DNA of 40,678 bases from Pseudonocardia sulfidoxydans NBRC 16205 (GTDB taxonomy: Bacteria; Actinomycetota; Actinomycetes; Mycobacteriales; Pseudonocardiaceae), in the NCBI RefSeq assembly GCF_007989085.1, contig NZ_BJVJ01000054.1, positions 1-40,678 on the forward strand, read 5' to 3'. Under the pieces are notes generated by a model. The model saw only the letters and a program-made list of their open reading frames with translations. It was not told the DNA's origin and did no database searches. Each line of letters begins with the position of its first letter. Within the stretch, counting starts at the first letter, position 1. The translations under genes were made by a program, and so were the position numbers. Below are positions 1-7,515 of the stretch, piece after piece.

Positions 1-594
1 ATCGCCAAGGCGCTGCAGACCTACGGCGCCTACGTCGGCGACAACGGCGGCGCCCGGATGGCGTTCATCGCCGAGTACGCGCCCGACTCCGACGCCTACG
101 AGAAAGCCGGACTGTCCGGCGACTACGTCGGCCTCAGGTCGATCCCGTGGAACAAGCTGCGGGTCCTGTCGGACTGGAGCGGCGGCACGCAGCCGACCCC
201 CGCCGACCCCGACTCGTCCTCGTCCTCCGACGACTCCGCCGACACCGAACAGGTGCCGCCGACGACCCCTGCCGCGCCTACGGACTGCGTCCCGGGCAGC
301 GGCGCGGCCGTCGTCCCGGATGCTCCGGCCACGCCTGGCGCGCCCGCGGTCCCTGGGGTGCCGACCGTCCCTGGTGCCCCGGCCGCCCCTGATGCTCCGG
401 CCGCCCCCGGTACTCCGGCCGCCCCTGGCACTCCGGCCGCCCCTGGTACTGGTGCTCCTGCCGTGCCGCCGACGGCGGTGCCGGTGGCCCCACAGACTGT
501 GGTGCCGCAGGCGCAGCCTGTGATGCCGCAGACCGGACCGGTGACGCCGACGACGACCGCTCCGGTGGTACCTGGCGGGGTGCCGGTCGGCTGA
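1..594 (+). CDS. 3' end of a secreted-type protein with Pro/Ala-rich tail
   Basis: The frame is open from the first base, so the gene begins upstream of the window and at least 197 codons are present. The first ~58 codons are a folded, Gly/Tyr-containing segment (LQTYGAYVGDNGG, then a SIPWNKLRVL motif) like the C-terminal end of some actinobacterial secreted proteins, but I cannot name the family. From about base 190 it becomes Asp/Ser-rich, then a long Pro/Ala/Gly/Thr/Val stretch built from APGTPA-like units, which is typical of an extracellular linker or cell-wall-spanning tail. No LPXTG motif or membrane anchor follows; the protein ends in a Pro/Val-rich tail. Stop TGA is at 592-594, 13 bases before a strong hairpin. 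Function unknown. Confidence 0.75.
   Translation: MAKALQTYGAYVGDNGGARMAFIAEYAPDSDAYEKAGLSGDYVGLRSIPWNKLRVLSDWSGGTQPTPADPDSSSSSDDSADTEQVPPTTPAAPTDCVPGSGAAVVPDAPATPGAPAVPGVPTVPGAPAAPDAPAAPGTPAAPGTPAAPGTGAPAVPPTAVPVAPQTVVPQAQPVMPQTGPVTPTTTAPVVPGGVPVG
318..450 (+). repeat. Short imperfect tandem repeats encoding the Pro/Ala tail
   Basis: Imperfect units with a period of about 18 bases (six codons, APGTPA-like) lie inside the partial gene. The best copies run through 408-443. They are prone to slippage, so tail length probably varies between strains (inference). Confidence 0.6.
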
Positions 595-607
595 GGCCTT
601 CCCTAGT

Positions 608-658
608 GCACGAACGGCCCTTTCCTGCAGCTCAGTTGCGGGAAAGGGCCGTTCGTGC
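608..658 (+). terminator. Perfect 18-bp stem hairpin terminator
   Basis: GCACGAACGGCCCTTTCC at 608-625 is perfectly complementary to 641-658, with a 15-base loop. It lies just after the stop of the partial gene and probably ends its transcript. There is no long T-run, as is common in high-GC actinomycetes. Confidence 0.8.
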
Positions 659-919
659 GTTTCGAGGGTCGCGGCGCCGGCACCGGGTGGGGTGGGGTTG
701 ACCCCATGATCACCGCTTCCGGCGCCTGAACGACGAATACGACGCCGATCCGCCAGGAACGACGATCACGCCGGGTCTGGGGTCACCGCGCTGGGTTCGG
801 GCACGTGGTCTCTGCTTCCGGTGTCGGATCACCGGGCCCCTGGGCGACGATCACCCGCGCGCAGCCAGAACCTGGGCCGCAGGAACCCGGTGCCCCCGCG
901 CGCCCGGCAGACTGGGACC
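659..919. other. Intergenic region, nothing recognised
   Basis: Between the terminator and the MBL-fold gene I see no convincing gene, promoter or RNA. There is a small inverted repeat (GGGGT-TG-ACCCC, 694-705). An in-frame GTG at 821 could extend the following gene, but its extra 33 residues look non-coding (Arg/Pro-rich). Confidence 0.5.
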
Positions 920-1693
920 GTGGCGGACCGGTGGGTGGAGGTCGGGGACGGCGTGCTGGCCCGGCGGCACGAGGAGCTCGACCTCACCACCGGGCTGGTG
1001 GTGGGCGGGGAGCGGGCGCTGGTCGTCGACACCGCAGGCGACGCGGCCCAGGGTGCCCGGTTGTACGCGGCGGTCCGGGAGGTGACGGCGTTGCCGCTGG
1101 TCGTCGCGATCACGCACGCGCATTTCGACCACTGTTTCGGCACGGGCGCGTTCCCGCCGGGATCGGTGCATGCGCATCCGCGGTGCCGGGCGGCGATCGG
1201 GCGGACCGCGGCGGCGCAGCGCGAGGAATGGACGAGGTACTACCGGGACCGGGGCGAGGACGCGACTGCCGAGACCCTGGCCGCGACCGACCCCCCGCTC
1301 CCGGACGCGACCGTCGACCCGGAGCGTGTGCTCGACCTCGGTGACCGCACCGTGACGCTGCTGCACCCGGGACGCGGGCACACCGACCACGACGTCGTCG
1401 CCGTCGCCGGGGACGTGGTGGTCGCGGGCGACCTGATCGAGCAGGGCGCTCCGCCGGACTTCGGCGACGCGGTCGTCGCGGACTGGCCGGCGACGGTCAC
1501 CCGGCTGCTCGCGCTCGGGGTGACGACGTTCGTCCCGGGCCACGGCGACGCGATGTCGCGGCCGGAGGTCGAGGCGCAGCGCGACGGGTTGACGCAGGTC
1601 GCCGCCCTGTACGCGGCGGTCGGGCGCGGAGAGCTCGACGCCGCCGGAGCGGAGGCAGGTTCCCCGTTCCCCGGTGTCCGCTGGCCGGGCTGA
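920..1693 (+). CDS. MBL-fold metallo-hydrolase
   Basis: The 257-residue protein has the complete metallo-beta-lactamase-fold metal-binding set: H66-x-H68-x-D70-H71 (THAHFDH), H154 in GRGHTDH, D171 in VVAGDLIE and H208 in VPGHGD. This predicts a cytosolic dinuclear-metal hydrolase. No signal peptide is visible. It resembles the broad glyoxalase-II-like/cyclase-like branch, and the substrate cannot be read from the sequence. The GTG at 920 is chosen because the family N-terminus (WVEVGDGV followed by ALVVDT) begins directly after it; an upstream GTG at 821 is less likely. The gene stands alone, flanked by a terminator upstream and a hairpin-repeat array downstream. Confidence 0.85.
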   Translation: MADRWVEVGDGVLARRHEELDLTTGLVVGGERALVVDTAGDAAQGARLYAAVREVTALPLVVAITHAHFDHCFGTGAFPPGSVHAHPRCRAAIGRTAAAQREEWTRYYRDRGEDATAETLAATDPPLPDATVDPERVLDLGDRTVTLLHPGRGHTDHDVVAVAGDVVVAGDLIEQGAPPDFGDAVVADWPATVTRLLALGVTTFVPGHGDAMSRPEVEAQRDGLTQVAALYAAVGRGELDAAGAEAGSPFPGVRWPG

Positions 1694-1701
1694 GCCTCCC
1701 C

Positions 1702-1929
1702 CGAGCGTGTCACCAGCGCCGACCGACCGCTCTGATCACACGCTCGACGGCGACACCGGACCCGAGCGTGTCACCAGCCGCGACCGACCGCTCTGATCAC
1801 ACGCTCGACGGCGACTCCGGACCCGAGCGTGCCACCAGCGCCGACCACCCGCGCCCATCACACACTCCACGGCGACACCGGACCCGAGCGTGTCACCAGC
1901 GCCGACCACCCGCGCTGATCACACGCTCG
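1702..1929. repeat. Four tandem 61-bp hairpin-forming repeats
   Basis: Units begin at 1702, 1763, 1824 and 1885, exactly 61 bases apart. Each starts with CGAGCGTG and (copies 1, 2, 4) ends the hairpin with ACACGCTCG, giving a 9-bp outer stem. An internal loop and an inner AGCG/CGCT-type stem follow (AGCGC/GCGCT in copy 4). Copy 3 is decayed in the right arm. About 17 bases (GACGGCGACACCGGACC-like) separate the hairpins. It may act as a terminator array behind the MBL gene or be an expanded REP-like element. Confidence 0.85.
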
Positions 1930-2011
1930 GCGGGGGCGCGCCAGGACCCGGCAGGCGCCCCTTCCGAGGTGCCGATACCGGGCCGCCGGCCCCGGCGCAC
2001 CCCACGGACTC

Positions 2012-2051
2012 GTGAGTGGCGATAGTCGCTATAGCGACTATCGCCGCTCAC
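2012..2051. repeat. 40-bp near-perfect palindrome, copy A
   Basis: The arms 2012-2031 and 2032-2051 are complementary except for one position (T2017 opposite G2046, a wobble pair in RNA). The core TAGTCGCTATAGCGACTA is identical to that of the 50-bp palindrome at 14498-14547. It lies 81 bases upstream of the asnB-type gene, so here it is not between convergent genes. Confidence 0.9.
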
Positions 2052-2132
2052 AGGTGGAGGTTGTCGGGGGGTTGCGCCGGCGGGCGACCTCGTCGTCAAC
2101 TCGTCGCGGGGGCAGTCAGACAGGGGACGGGC

Positions 2133-3914
2133 ATGTGCGGGATCGCCGGTGAGATCCGGTTCGACGGCGGGGGTGCGGACGTCGCGGCCGTCGCGAGGAT
2201 CACCGACGCGCTGGCGCGGCGCGGCCCGGACGGGCACGGCATCCACGCGGCGGGGCCGGTCGCGCTGGGGCACCGGCGGCTCAAGATCATCGACCTGTCG
2301 GAGCGGGCCGCGCAGCCGATGGTCGACCCCGAGCTGGGGCTCGCCGCGGTGTTCAACGGCTGTGTCTACAACTTCCGGGAGCTGCGCGCGGAGCTGGAGG
2401 GGCACGGTTACCGCTTCTTCTCCGACTCCGACACCGAGGCCCTGATCAAGGCCTACCACCGGTGGGGCGACCGCTGCGTCGAGCACTTCCACGGCATGTT
2501 CGCCTTCGCCGTCCACGAGCGGGACTCGGGAACCGTCGTGTTGGGCCGCGACCGGCTGGGGATCAAGCCGCTGTACCTGGCGGAGCGGCCGGGGCGGGTG
2601 CGGTTCGCGTCGTCGTTGCCGGCGCTGCTGGCGGGCGGGGACGTCGACACCTCGGTGGATCCCGTTGCGCTGCACCACTACATGACGTTCCACTCGGTGG
2701 TGCCGGCGCCGCGCACGATCCTCACGGGCGTCCGCAAGCTGCCGCCCGCGACGGTGCGCACGATCCTCGCCGACGGCACGACGACCGACCGGGAGTACTG
2801 GTCGCCACGCCACGAACGCCGGCCCGCCGACGCGGGGATGACCGCCGCGGACTGGCGTGACGCGCTCCTGGAGTCGCTGCGCACCGCGGTCCGGCGGCGG
2901 ATGGTGGCCGACGTCCCGGTCGGGGTGCTGCTCTCGGGTGGGCTGGACTCGTCGCTGATCGTGGGGCTGCTCGCGCAGGAGGGCCAGTCCGGGCTGAGGA
3001 CGTTCAGCATCGGCTTCCACCCCGCGGGGGGCGAGGTGGGCGACGAGTTCCGCTGGTCCGACCGCGTCGTCGCCGAGTTCGGCACCGACCACCGCAGGAT
3101 TCTCGTCGACCCCGCGCGGATGCTCCCGGCCGTCGACCACACGGTCGCGGCGATGGCCGAGCCGATGGTCAGCCACGACTGTGTCGCGTTCCACCTGCTG
3201 TCGGAGGAGGTCACGAAGAGCGTCACGGTGGTGCAGGCCGGCCAGGGCGCCGACGAGGTGCTGGCCGGCTACAACTGGTACCCGCCGCTGGCCGGGGTGC
3301 CGCGGGAGCGGGCCGTCGAGGGGTACGCCCGCGTGTTCACCGACCGCCCGCACGCCGACCTGGCGTCGATCCTCGAACCGGAGTGGTTGCTCGGCCACGA
3401 CCCGAGCCGGTCGTTCATCGCCGACCACTTCCGGAGGGAAGGCGCGACCGACACCCTCGACGCCGCGCTGCGCATCGACTCGACGGTGATGCTCGTCGAC
3501 GACCCGGTGAAGCGCGTCGACAACATGACGATGGCGTGGGGCCTGGAGGCGCGGGTGCCGTTCCTCGACCACGAGTTCGTCGAGCTGGCCGCGGCGTGCC
3601 CGCCGGGGCTGAAGCTGGCCCACGGCGGCAAGGGGGTGCTCAAGGAGGCGGCCCGCGGGGTGGTCCCGGACGCGGTGATCGACAGGCCGAAGGGATACTT
3701 CCCGGTACCGGCCATCAGGCACCTCGAGGGGCCGTTCCTGGAGCGGGTCCGCGACGCCGTCACCGACCCGGCGGCGAAGGCGCGGGGCCTGGTCCGGGGC
3801 GACTGGCTCGAGGCCATGTTGGCCGACCCGAACACACGGCGCACCAACCTGGGTTCCAACGCGTTGTGGCAGGTGGCGTTGCTGGAGATGTGGCTGCAGG
3901 AGAGGGGGGTGTAG
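2133..3914 (+). CDS. asnB: AsnB-family glutamine amidotransferase (NAGGN amidotransferase-like)
   Basis: This 593-residue class II glutamine amidotransferase moves glutamine-derived ammonia to an ATP-activated carboxylate. The ATG at 2133 places the catalytic Cys at residue 2 (MCGIAGE), and an AGGGGA ribosome site lies just upstream. The N-terminal Ntn glutaminase domain spans about 1-200 and the synthetase domain about 235-580, with the PP-loop SGGLDSS at 268-274. From memory, several signatures (HYMTFHSVVPAPRTIL, VQAGQGADEV, RPKGYFPVPA) match the N-acetylglutaminylglutamine amidotransferase subfamily, which makes the osmolyte NAGGN, rather than plain asparagine synthetase. The usual partner synthetase (ngg) is not adjacent. 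The stop touches the next start, so it is co-translated with the S9 peptidase. Confidence 0.9.
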   Translation: MCGIAGEIRFDGGGADVAAVARITDALARRGPDGHGIHAAGPVALGHRRLKIIDLSERAAQPMVDPELGLAAVFNGCVYNFRELRAELEGHGYRFFSDSDTEALIKAYHRWGDRCVEHFHGMFAFAVHERDSGTVVLGRDRLGIKPLYLAERPGRVRFASSLPALLAGGDVDTSVDPVALHHYMTFHSVVPAPRTILTGVRKLPPATVRTILADGTTTDREYWSPRHERRPADAGMTAADWRDALLESLRTAVRRRMVADVPVGVLLSGGLDSSLIVGLLAQEGQSGLRTFSIGFHPAGGEVGDEFRWSDRVVAEFGTDHRRILVDPARMLPAVDHTVAAMAEPMVSHDCVAFHLLSEEVTKSVTVVQAGQGADEVLAGYNWYPPLAGVPRERAVEGYARVFTDRPHADLASILEPEWLLGHDPSRSFIADHFRREGATDTLDAALRIDSTVMLVDDPVKRVDNMTMAWGLEARVPFLDHEFVELAAACPPGLKLAHGGKGVLKEAARGVVPDAVIDRPKGYFPVPAIRHLEGPFLERVRDAVTDPAAKARGLVRGDWLEAMLADPNTRRTNLGSNALWQVALLEMWLQERGV

Positions 3915-5804
3915 ATGACGTTGGCGGATCGTCGCCTGGACCGTCTCGTGGCCGATGCCGGCCCTGCCGCGGACGTGTTGCGCGCCGTGTCGTACCGGTC
4001 CCCGCGGCCGGGTCCCGACGGGCGGCTGCTGGCGTGGGTCTCCGACCGCGACGGCCGGCCGCGGCTCTACGTCGGCGCCCTCGTCGACGGGTCGGTCGTC
4101 GAGCCGCCCGGGTTCGTCCCCACCGATCTCGACGACCCGGACCTCCCGCCGGCGGACGTCGGTGGTGTCGCCTGGTCGCCCGACGGGTCGTGGCTGGCCT
4201 GCCAGCTGGCCCCCGGCGGAGGTGAACGCACCCGCGTCCTGCTGGTCTCCCCCGACGGCAGCCGCCGCCACGAGATCGCGCCCGGCGCGGCGGCGGTCGT
4301 GCTCGGGTCGTGGTCGCCGAGCGGCTCGCACCTGGGTGTCACGGTGTACGGCGAGGGTCGCGGCGAGGGGCAGGCGTGTCTCGTGGATCTGCGCGACGGC
4401 ACGTCGACGGTGCTGGCGTCCGGGCCCGCCGCGGTGGTGTGCGCGGTGTCGGGCGACGGGCACCGCGTCGTGGTCCGTCACGGCCGCCGCGGCGACCGCC
4501 ATCTCGAGCTCGTCGACCTGCGCACCGGCGTCCGCGCCGAGCTCGTCCCCGGCGGCGCGACCGTCGCCGAGGCCCGGTTCGGCGTCACCGGCGGCATGGT
4601 CTACCTGCACACCGACGCCGACCGCGACCGGCCGGCGTTGCTCGCGGTGCCTCTGCACGCGGGCCGGCCGGGTATCGCGTCACCGGTCGCGGAGCGCTCC
4701 CACGACGATCTCGATCTCGTCGCGCTCGACCCGGCCGGTGCCCGCGCGGTGCTGGTGTGGAACGTCGACGGCCGCAGCGAGGCCGAGATGCTGGACCTGC
4801 GCAGCGGGATGTTGTCGCCGCTGCCCGACCCGGCGGGCGACGTCGTCACCGATGCGGCGTTCACCCGCGACGGGCGCGGGCTGGTGCTGGCGAGCGAGGG
4901 GCCGACGGTCGCACCGCACCTGTCGCTGGTCCCGCTGGTCGACGGGCTGCCCGGGACCGAGGCGGAGGCGGTTCTGCCGCCCGGGGCCGACGACGCCCCC
5001 GACGACGACGTCCTCGTCTCCCCCACCCTGCACGAGTTCCGCGCCGACGACGGCCTGACGTTGACGGGGTGGTTGTTCCGCCCGCGCGGCACGCCGGGTC
5101 CGACGCCGACGCTGGTGTGGCTGCACGGCGGGCCCGAGGCGCAGGAGCGGCCCGTCTTCCAGCCGCTGTTCCAGGCGCTGGCGGCGGCCGGGGTCGCGGT
5201 GTTCGCGCCCAACGTGCGGGGCTCCGCCGGGTTCGGGCGGGCCTTCTCCCGCGCCGACGACGTGCATCTGCGGTTCGCCGCGATCGACGACGTGCGCGCC
5301 GTCGTCGGGTTCCTGTCGCGGTCGGGGCTGGCCGATCCTGCCCGGATCGGTGTCGCGGGCCGCTCCTACGGCGGCTATCTGACGCTGGCCGCGCTGGTCC
5401 GGCACCCGGATCTGTTCGGCGTGGGTGTCGACGTGTGCGGGATGGCCGACCTGCACGCCTTCTACGCCGGGACCGAGCCGTGGATCGCCGAGGCCGCGAC
5501 GAGCAAGTACGGCGATCCCGGCGCCGACGCCGACCTGTTGCGGCAGCTGTCGCCGATCCACCGCATCGACCGGCTCGTCGCCCCGCTGCTGGTGGTGCAC
5601 GGCCGCCACGACACGAACGTGCCGGTGTCCGAGCCGGAGCGGGTCGTCGCGGCGCTGCGTGAGCGGGGCGTCCCGCACTCGTACCTGGTCTTCGACGACG
5701 AGGGACACGAGGTGCACGACCTGGGCAACCGGGCGGTGTTCGTGCGCGAGGTCGTCGGCTGGGTCGGCGGGCACCTCATCGGGGCGTCCACCCGGACGGC
5801 GTGA
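3915..5804 (+). CDS. S9-family (prolyl oligopeptidase-like) peptidase
   Basis: The 629-residue protein has a beta-propeller-like N-terminal half with repeated SPDG/W-S-PSG blades (about 20-370) and a C-terminal alpha/beta-hydrolase domain (about 385-625). The catalytic triad is visible: S484 in GRSYGGY, D566 in GRHDTNVP and H598 in DEGHEVHD. The oxyanion region HGGPEAQ precedes it. No signal peptide is seen, so it is likely cytosolic. It starts at the base after the amidotransferase stop, indicating a two-gene operon. In classical NAGGN loci the third gene is an M42 peptidase; an S9 peptidase here might play an equivalent role (inference). It converges with the kinase gene with a single base between stops. 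Confidence 0.9.
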   Translation: MTLADRRLDRLVADAGPAADVLRAVSYRSPRPGPDGRLLAWVSDRDGRPRLYVGALVDGSVVEPPGFVPTDLDDPDLPPADVGGVAWSPDGSWLACQLAPGGGERTRVLLVSPDGSRRHEIAPGAAAVVLGSWSPSGSHLGVTVYGEGRGEGQACLVDLRDGTSTVLASGPAAVVCAVSGDGHRVVVRHGRRGDRHLELVDLRTGVRAELVPGGATVAEARFGVTGGMVYLHTDADRDRPALLAVPLHAGRPGIASPVAERSHDDLDLVALDPAGARAVLVWNVDGRSEAEMLDLRSGMLSPLPDPAGDVVTDAAFTRDGRGLVLASEGPTVAPHLSLVPLVDGLPGTEAEAVLPPGADDAPDDDVLVSPTLHEFRADDGLTLTGWLFRPRGTPGPTPTLVWLHGGPEAQERPVFQPLFQALAAAGVAVFAPNVRGSAGFGRAFSRADDVHLRFAAIDDVRAVVGFLSRSGLADPARIGVAGRSYGGYLTLAALVRHPDLFGVGVDVCGMADLHAFYAGTEPWIAEAATSKYGDPGADADLLRQLSPIHRIDRLVAPLLVVHGRHDTNVPVSEPERVVAALRERGVPHSYLVFDDEGHEVHDLGNRAVFVREVVGWVGGHLIGASTRTA

Positions 5805-5805
5805 G

Positions 5806-7371
5806 TCAGCCCGTCTTGGTGAACGACTCGATCTTCTGCGAGCCCGGCCCGCCGGAGATCTCGAACCGGTAGGGCTCGCGGGTGGTGCTGCCGTCGGGGC
5901 GCAGGAACACGATCGTCGCCGTGACGGTGTCGGCGTCGACCGCGCGCAGCGTCTCCGCCCACACCTTGCTCAGCCCCGAGTAGAAGCCCTTGAACCGGTC
6001 GTACCCGCCGGAGGCGTCCCGCGCCTGGGGGCCGAGCAGGTTCCAGGCGCCGTCGACGTCGCCGGGCAGCATCCCGTAGTACTGCTGCACGAACTCCACC
6101 GACGCCATCCCGGAGCCCGGGGTGCTGACGGTCGTCGTCGGCGGGGGCGGGGTGGTGGTCGGTGGGGTGCCGCTGGGTGGGGTCGCCGAGACCGTCGGCG
6201 CGCCGCCGAGCGCGCCGGGCTCCTGCCCGCTGCCGGACGACCGCACGAGCCCGATGACGACGCCCGCGCCGACCACGAGGACCGCCAGCACGGCGACGAC
6301 GGCGATCACCAGGGGCCGACGGCGACGCCCGCCGTCGGACGGACCGGCGCCCGAGGGGCCGGTGGACGCCGGGGGCGCGGGCGGGGCGGTGAGCGTCGGC
6401 GTCGCGGCGGGCGGGGCGACCGTGGGCCGTACCGACGGCGCGGCCGGCCGGGTCGCCTCGGGGTCGGCGCTCTCGCCCGTGGCGAACGCGGTGCCCGCGG
6501 GCAGACCCGACGGCTCCCGCCCGGCGGCGACGGCCGCGAGGGCTGCCCGGGCCTGGCCGGCGGTGGGCCGGTTCGCGGGGTCGGGCGCCAGCAGCGTCGA
6601 CAGCACCGGCGCCAGCTCACCCGCGGACGACGGCGGGTGCACCGCACCCGTGGCGACCTTGTGCAGCAACGCGTACGCGTTGTCGTCGAGGCCGAACGGG
6701 GGCTGGCCCTCGACGGCGGTGTAGATCGTGGCGCCGAGGGCGAACACGTCGGACGCGGGCGTCGGCTGGCCACCGCGGGCGATCTCGGGCGCCAGGAACG
6801 CCGGGGTACCGGCGATCATGCCGGTGCGGGTGAGCTGCACGTCGTCGACCGCGCGGGAGACCCCGAAGTCGGTGATCTTGGCGGTGCCGTTCTCGGCGAT
6901 CAGCACGTTGCCGGGCTTCACGTCGCGGTGCACGACACCCGCCGCGTGCGCGGCCGCCAGCCCGTCGGCCACCTGTTCCCCGACGGCCGCCGCCTCGCGC
7001 GGCACCATCGGGCCCTTCTCCGCCAGCACCGCCGCGAAGGACCGCGACGGCAGGTACTCCATGACCAGCCACGGCCGGTCGTCGTGCACCACGACGTCGA
7101 ACATGCTGATGACGTGCGCGTGCTGCAGCCGCGCGCCGATCCGGCCCTCGCGCAGGATCCGCTGGCGCGACTCCTCGAGGGTGTCCTCCTCGCCGGGGGA
7201 CGCGGCCGCGAGGAGCTCCTTGAGCGCGACCGTGCGGTTCAGCAGCTCGTCGGTGCCGCGCCACACCGCACCCATGGCTCCGGCGGCGATCCGCTCGTCG
7301 AGCCGGTACCGGTTCCCGATCCGCCGGACGGTGGAGTTCTCGGGGCGGACGTCGGACTCGGGCGGGCTCAT
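5806..7371 (-). CDS. Membrane Ser/Thr protein kinase with extracytoplasmic domain
   Basis: This 521-residue Hanks-type kinase has a Gly-rich loop (AAGAMGAVW), Lys K51 (VALKEL), catalytic HRDVKPGN (H148, D150), DFG (D168) and a GTPAFLAPE activation-segment end. After a Pro/Ala/Thr linker there is a stop-transfer RRRR and a single membrane helix at about 353-377. A second Pro/Thr linker leads to a ~95-residue extracytoplasmic domain that looks NTF2-like (FVQQYYGMLPGDVDGAWNLL). There are no PASTA repeats, so muropeptide sensing of the PknB kind is not indicated. The ATG at 7371 has GGAG upstream. No cognate substrate is obvious nearby. Confidence 0.92.
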   Translation of the reverse strand: MSPPESDVRPENSTVRRIGNRYRLDERIAAGAMGAVWRGTDELLNRTVALKELLAAASPGEEDTLEESRQRILREGRIGARLQHAHVISMFDVVVHDDRPWLVMEYLPSRSFAAVLAEKGPMVPREAAAVGEQVADGLAAAHAAGVVHRDVKPGNVLIAENGTAKITDFGVSRAVDDVQLTRTGMIAGTPAFLAPEIARGGQPTPASDVFALGATIYTAVEGQPPFGLDDNAYALLHKVATGAVHPPSSAGELAPVLSTLLAPDPANRPTAGQARAALAAVAAGREPSGLPAGTAFATGESADPEATRPAAPSVRPTVAPPAATPTLTAPPAPPASTGPSGAGPSDGGRRRRPLVIAVVAVLAVLVVGAGVVIGLVRSSGSGQEPGALGGAPTVSATPPSGTPPTTTPPPPTTTVSTPGSGMASVEFVQQYYGMLPGDVDGAWNLLGPQARDASGGYDRFKGFYSGLSKVWAETLRAVDADTVTATIVFLRPDGSTTREPYRFEISGGPGSQKIESFTKTG

Positions 7372-7410
7372 CGAACTCCAGCGTGGAGGGTCGCGGTTCG
7401 GCTCCCCACG

Positions 7411-7416
7411 ATCCTA
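7411..7416 (-). promoter_or_regulatory. Possible -10 element for the kinase gene
   Basis: TAGGAT on the minus strand lies about 40 bases upstream of the kinase ATG. There is no recognisable -35 hexamer, so support is weak. Confidence 0.3.
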
Positions 7417-7515
7417 TCGAGCGACGCCGGGCCGCCCGGGCGGGGATGCACCCCGTCCGGTTCGGCCCGGTTCGTCACGCTCAGCGACGCCGTCCGTCGC
7501 CCGGATGCGCCAGTC

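Noticed and set aside
1702..1929. CRISPR-like array
   Set aside because: The intervals between the repeated arms are themselves repeated, not unique, and there are only four units and no cas genes.
1893..4658. Long minus-strand open frame of 921 codons
   Set aside because: It is antisense to the amidotransferase and S9 peptidase, Arg/His/Pro/Val-rich and without any recognisable domain; a typical shadow frame of high-GC coding DNA.
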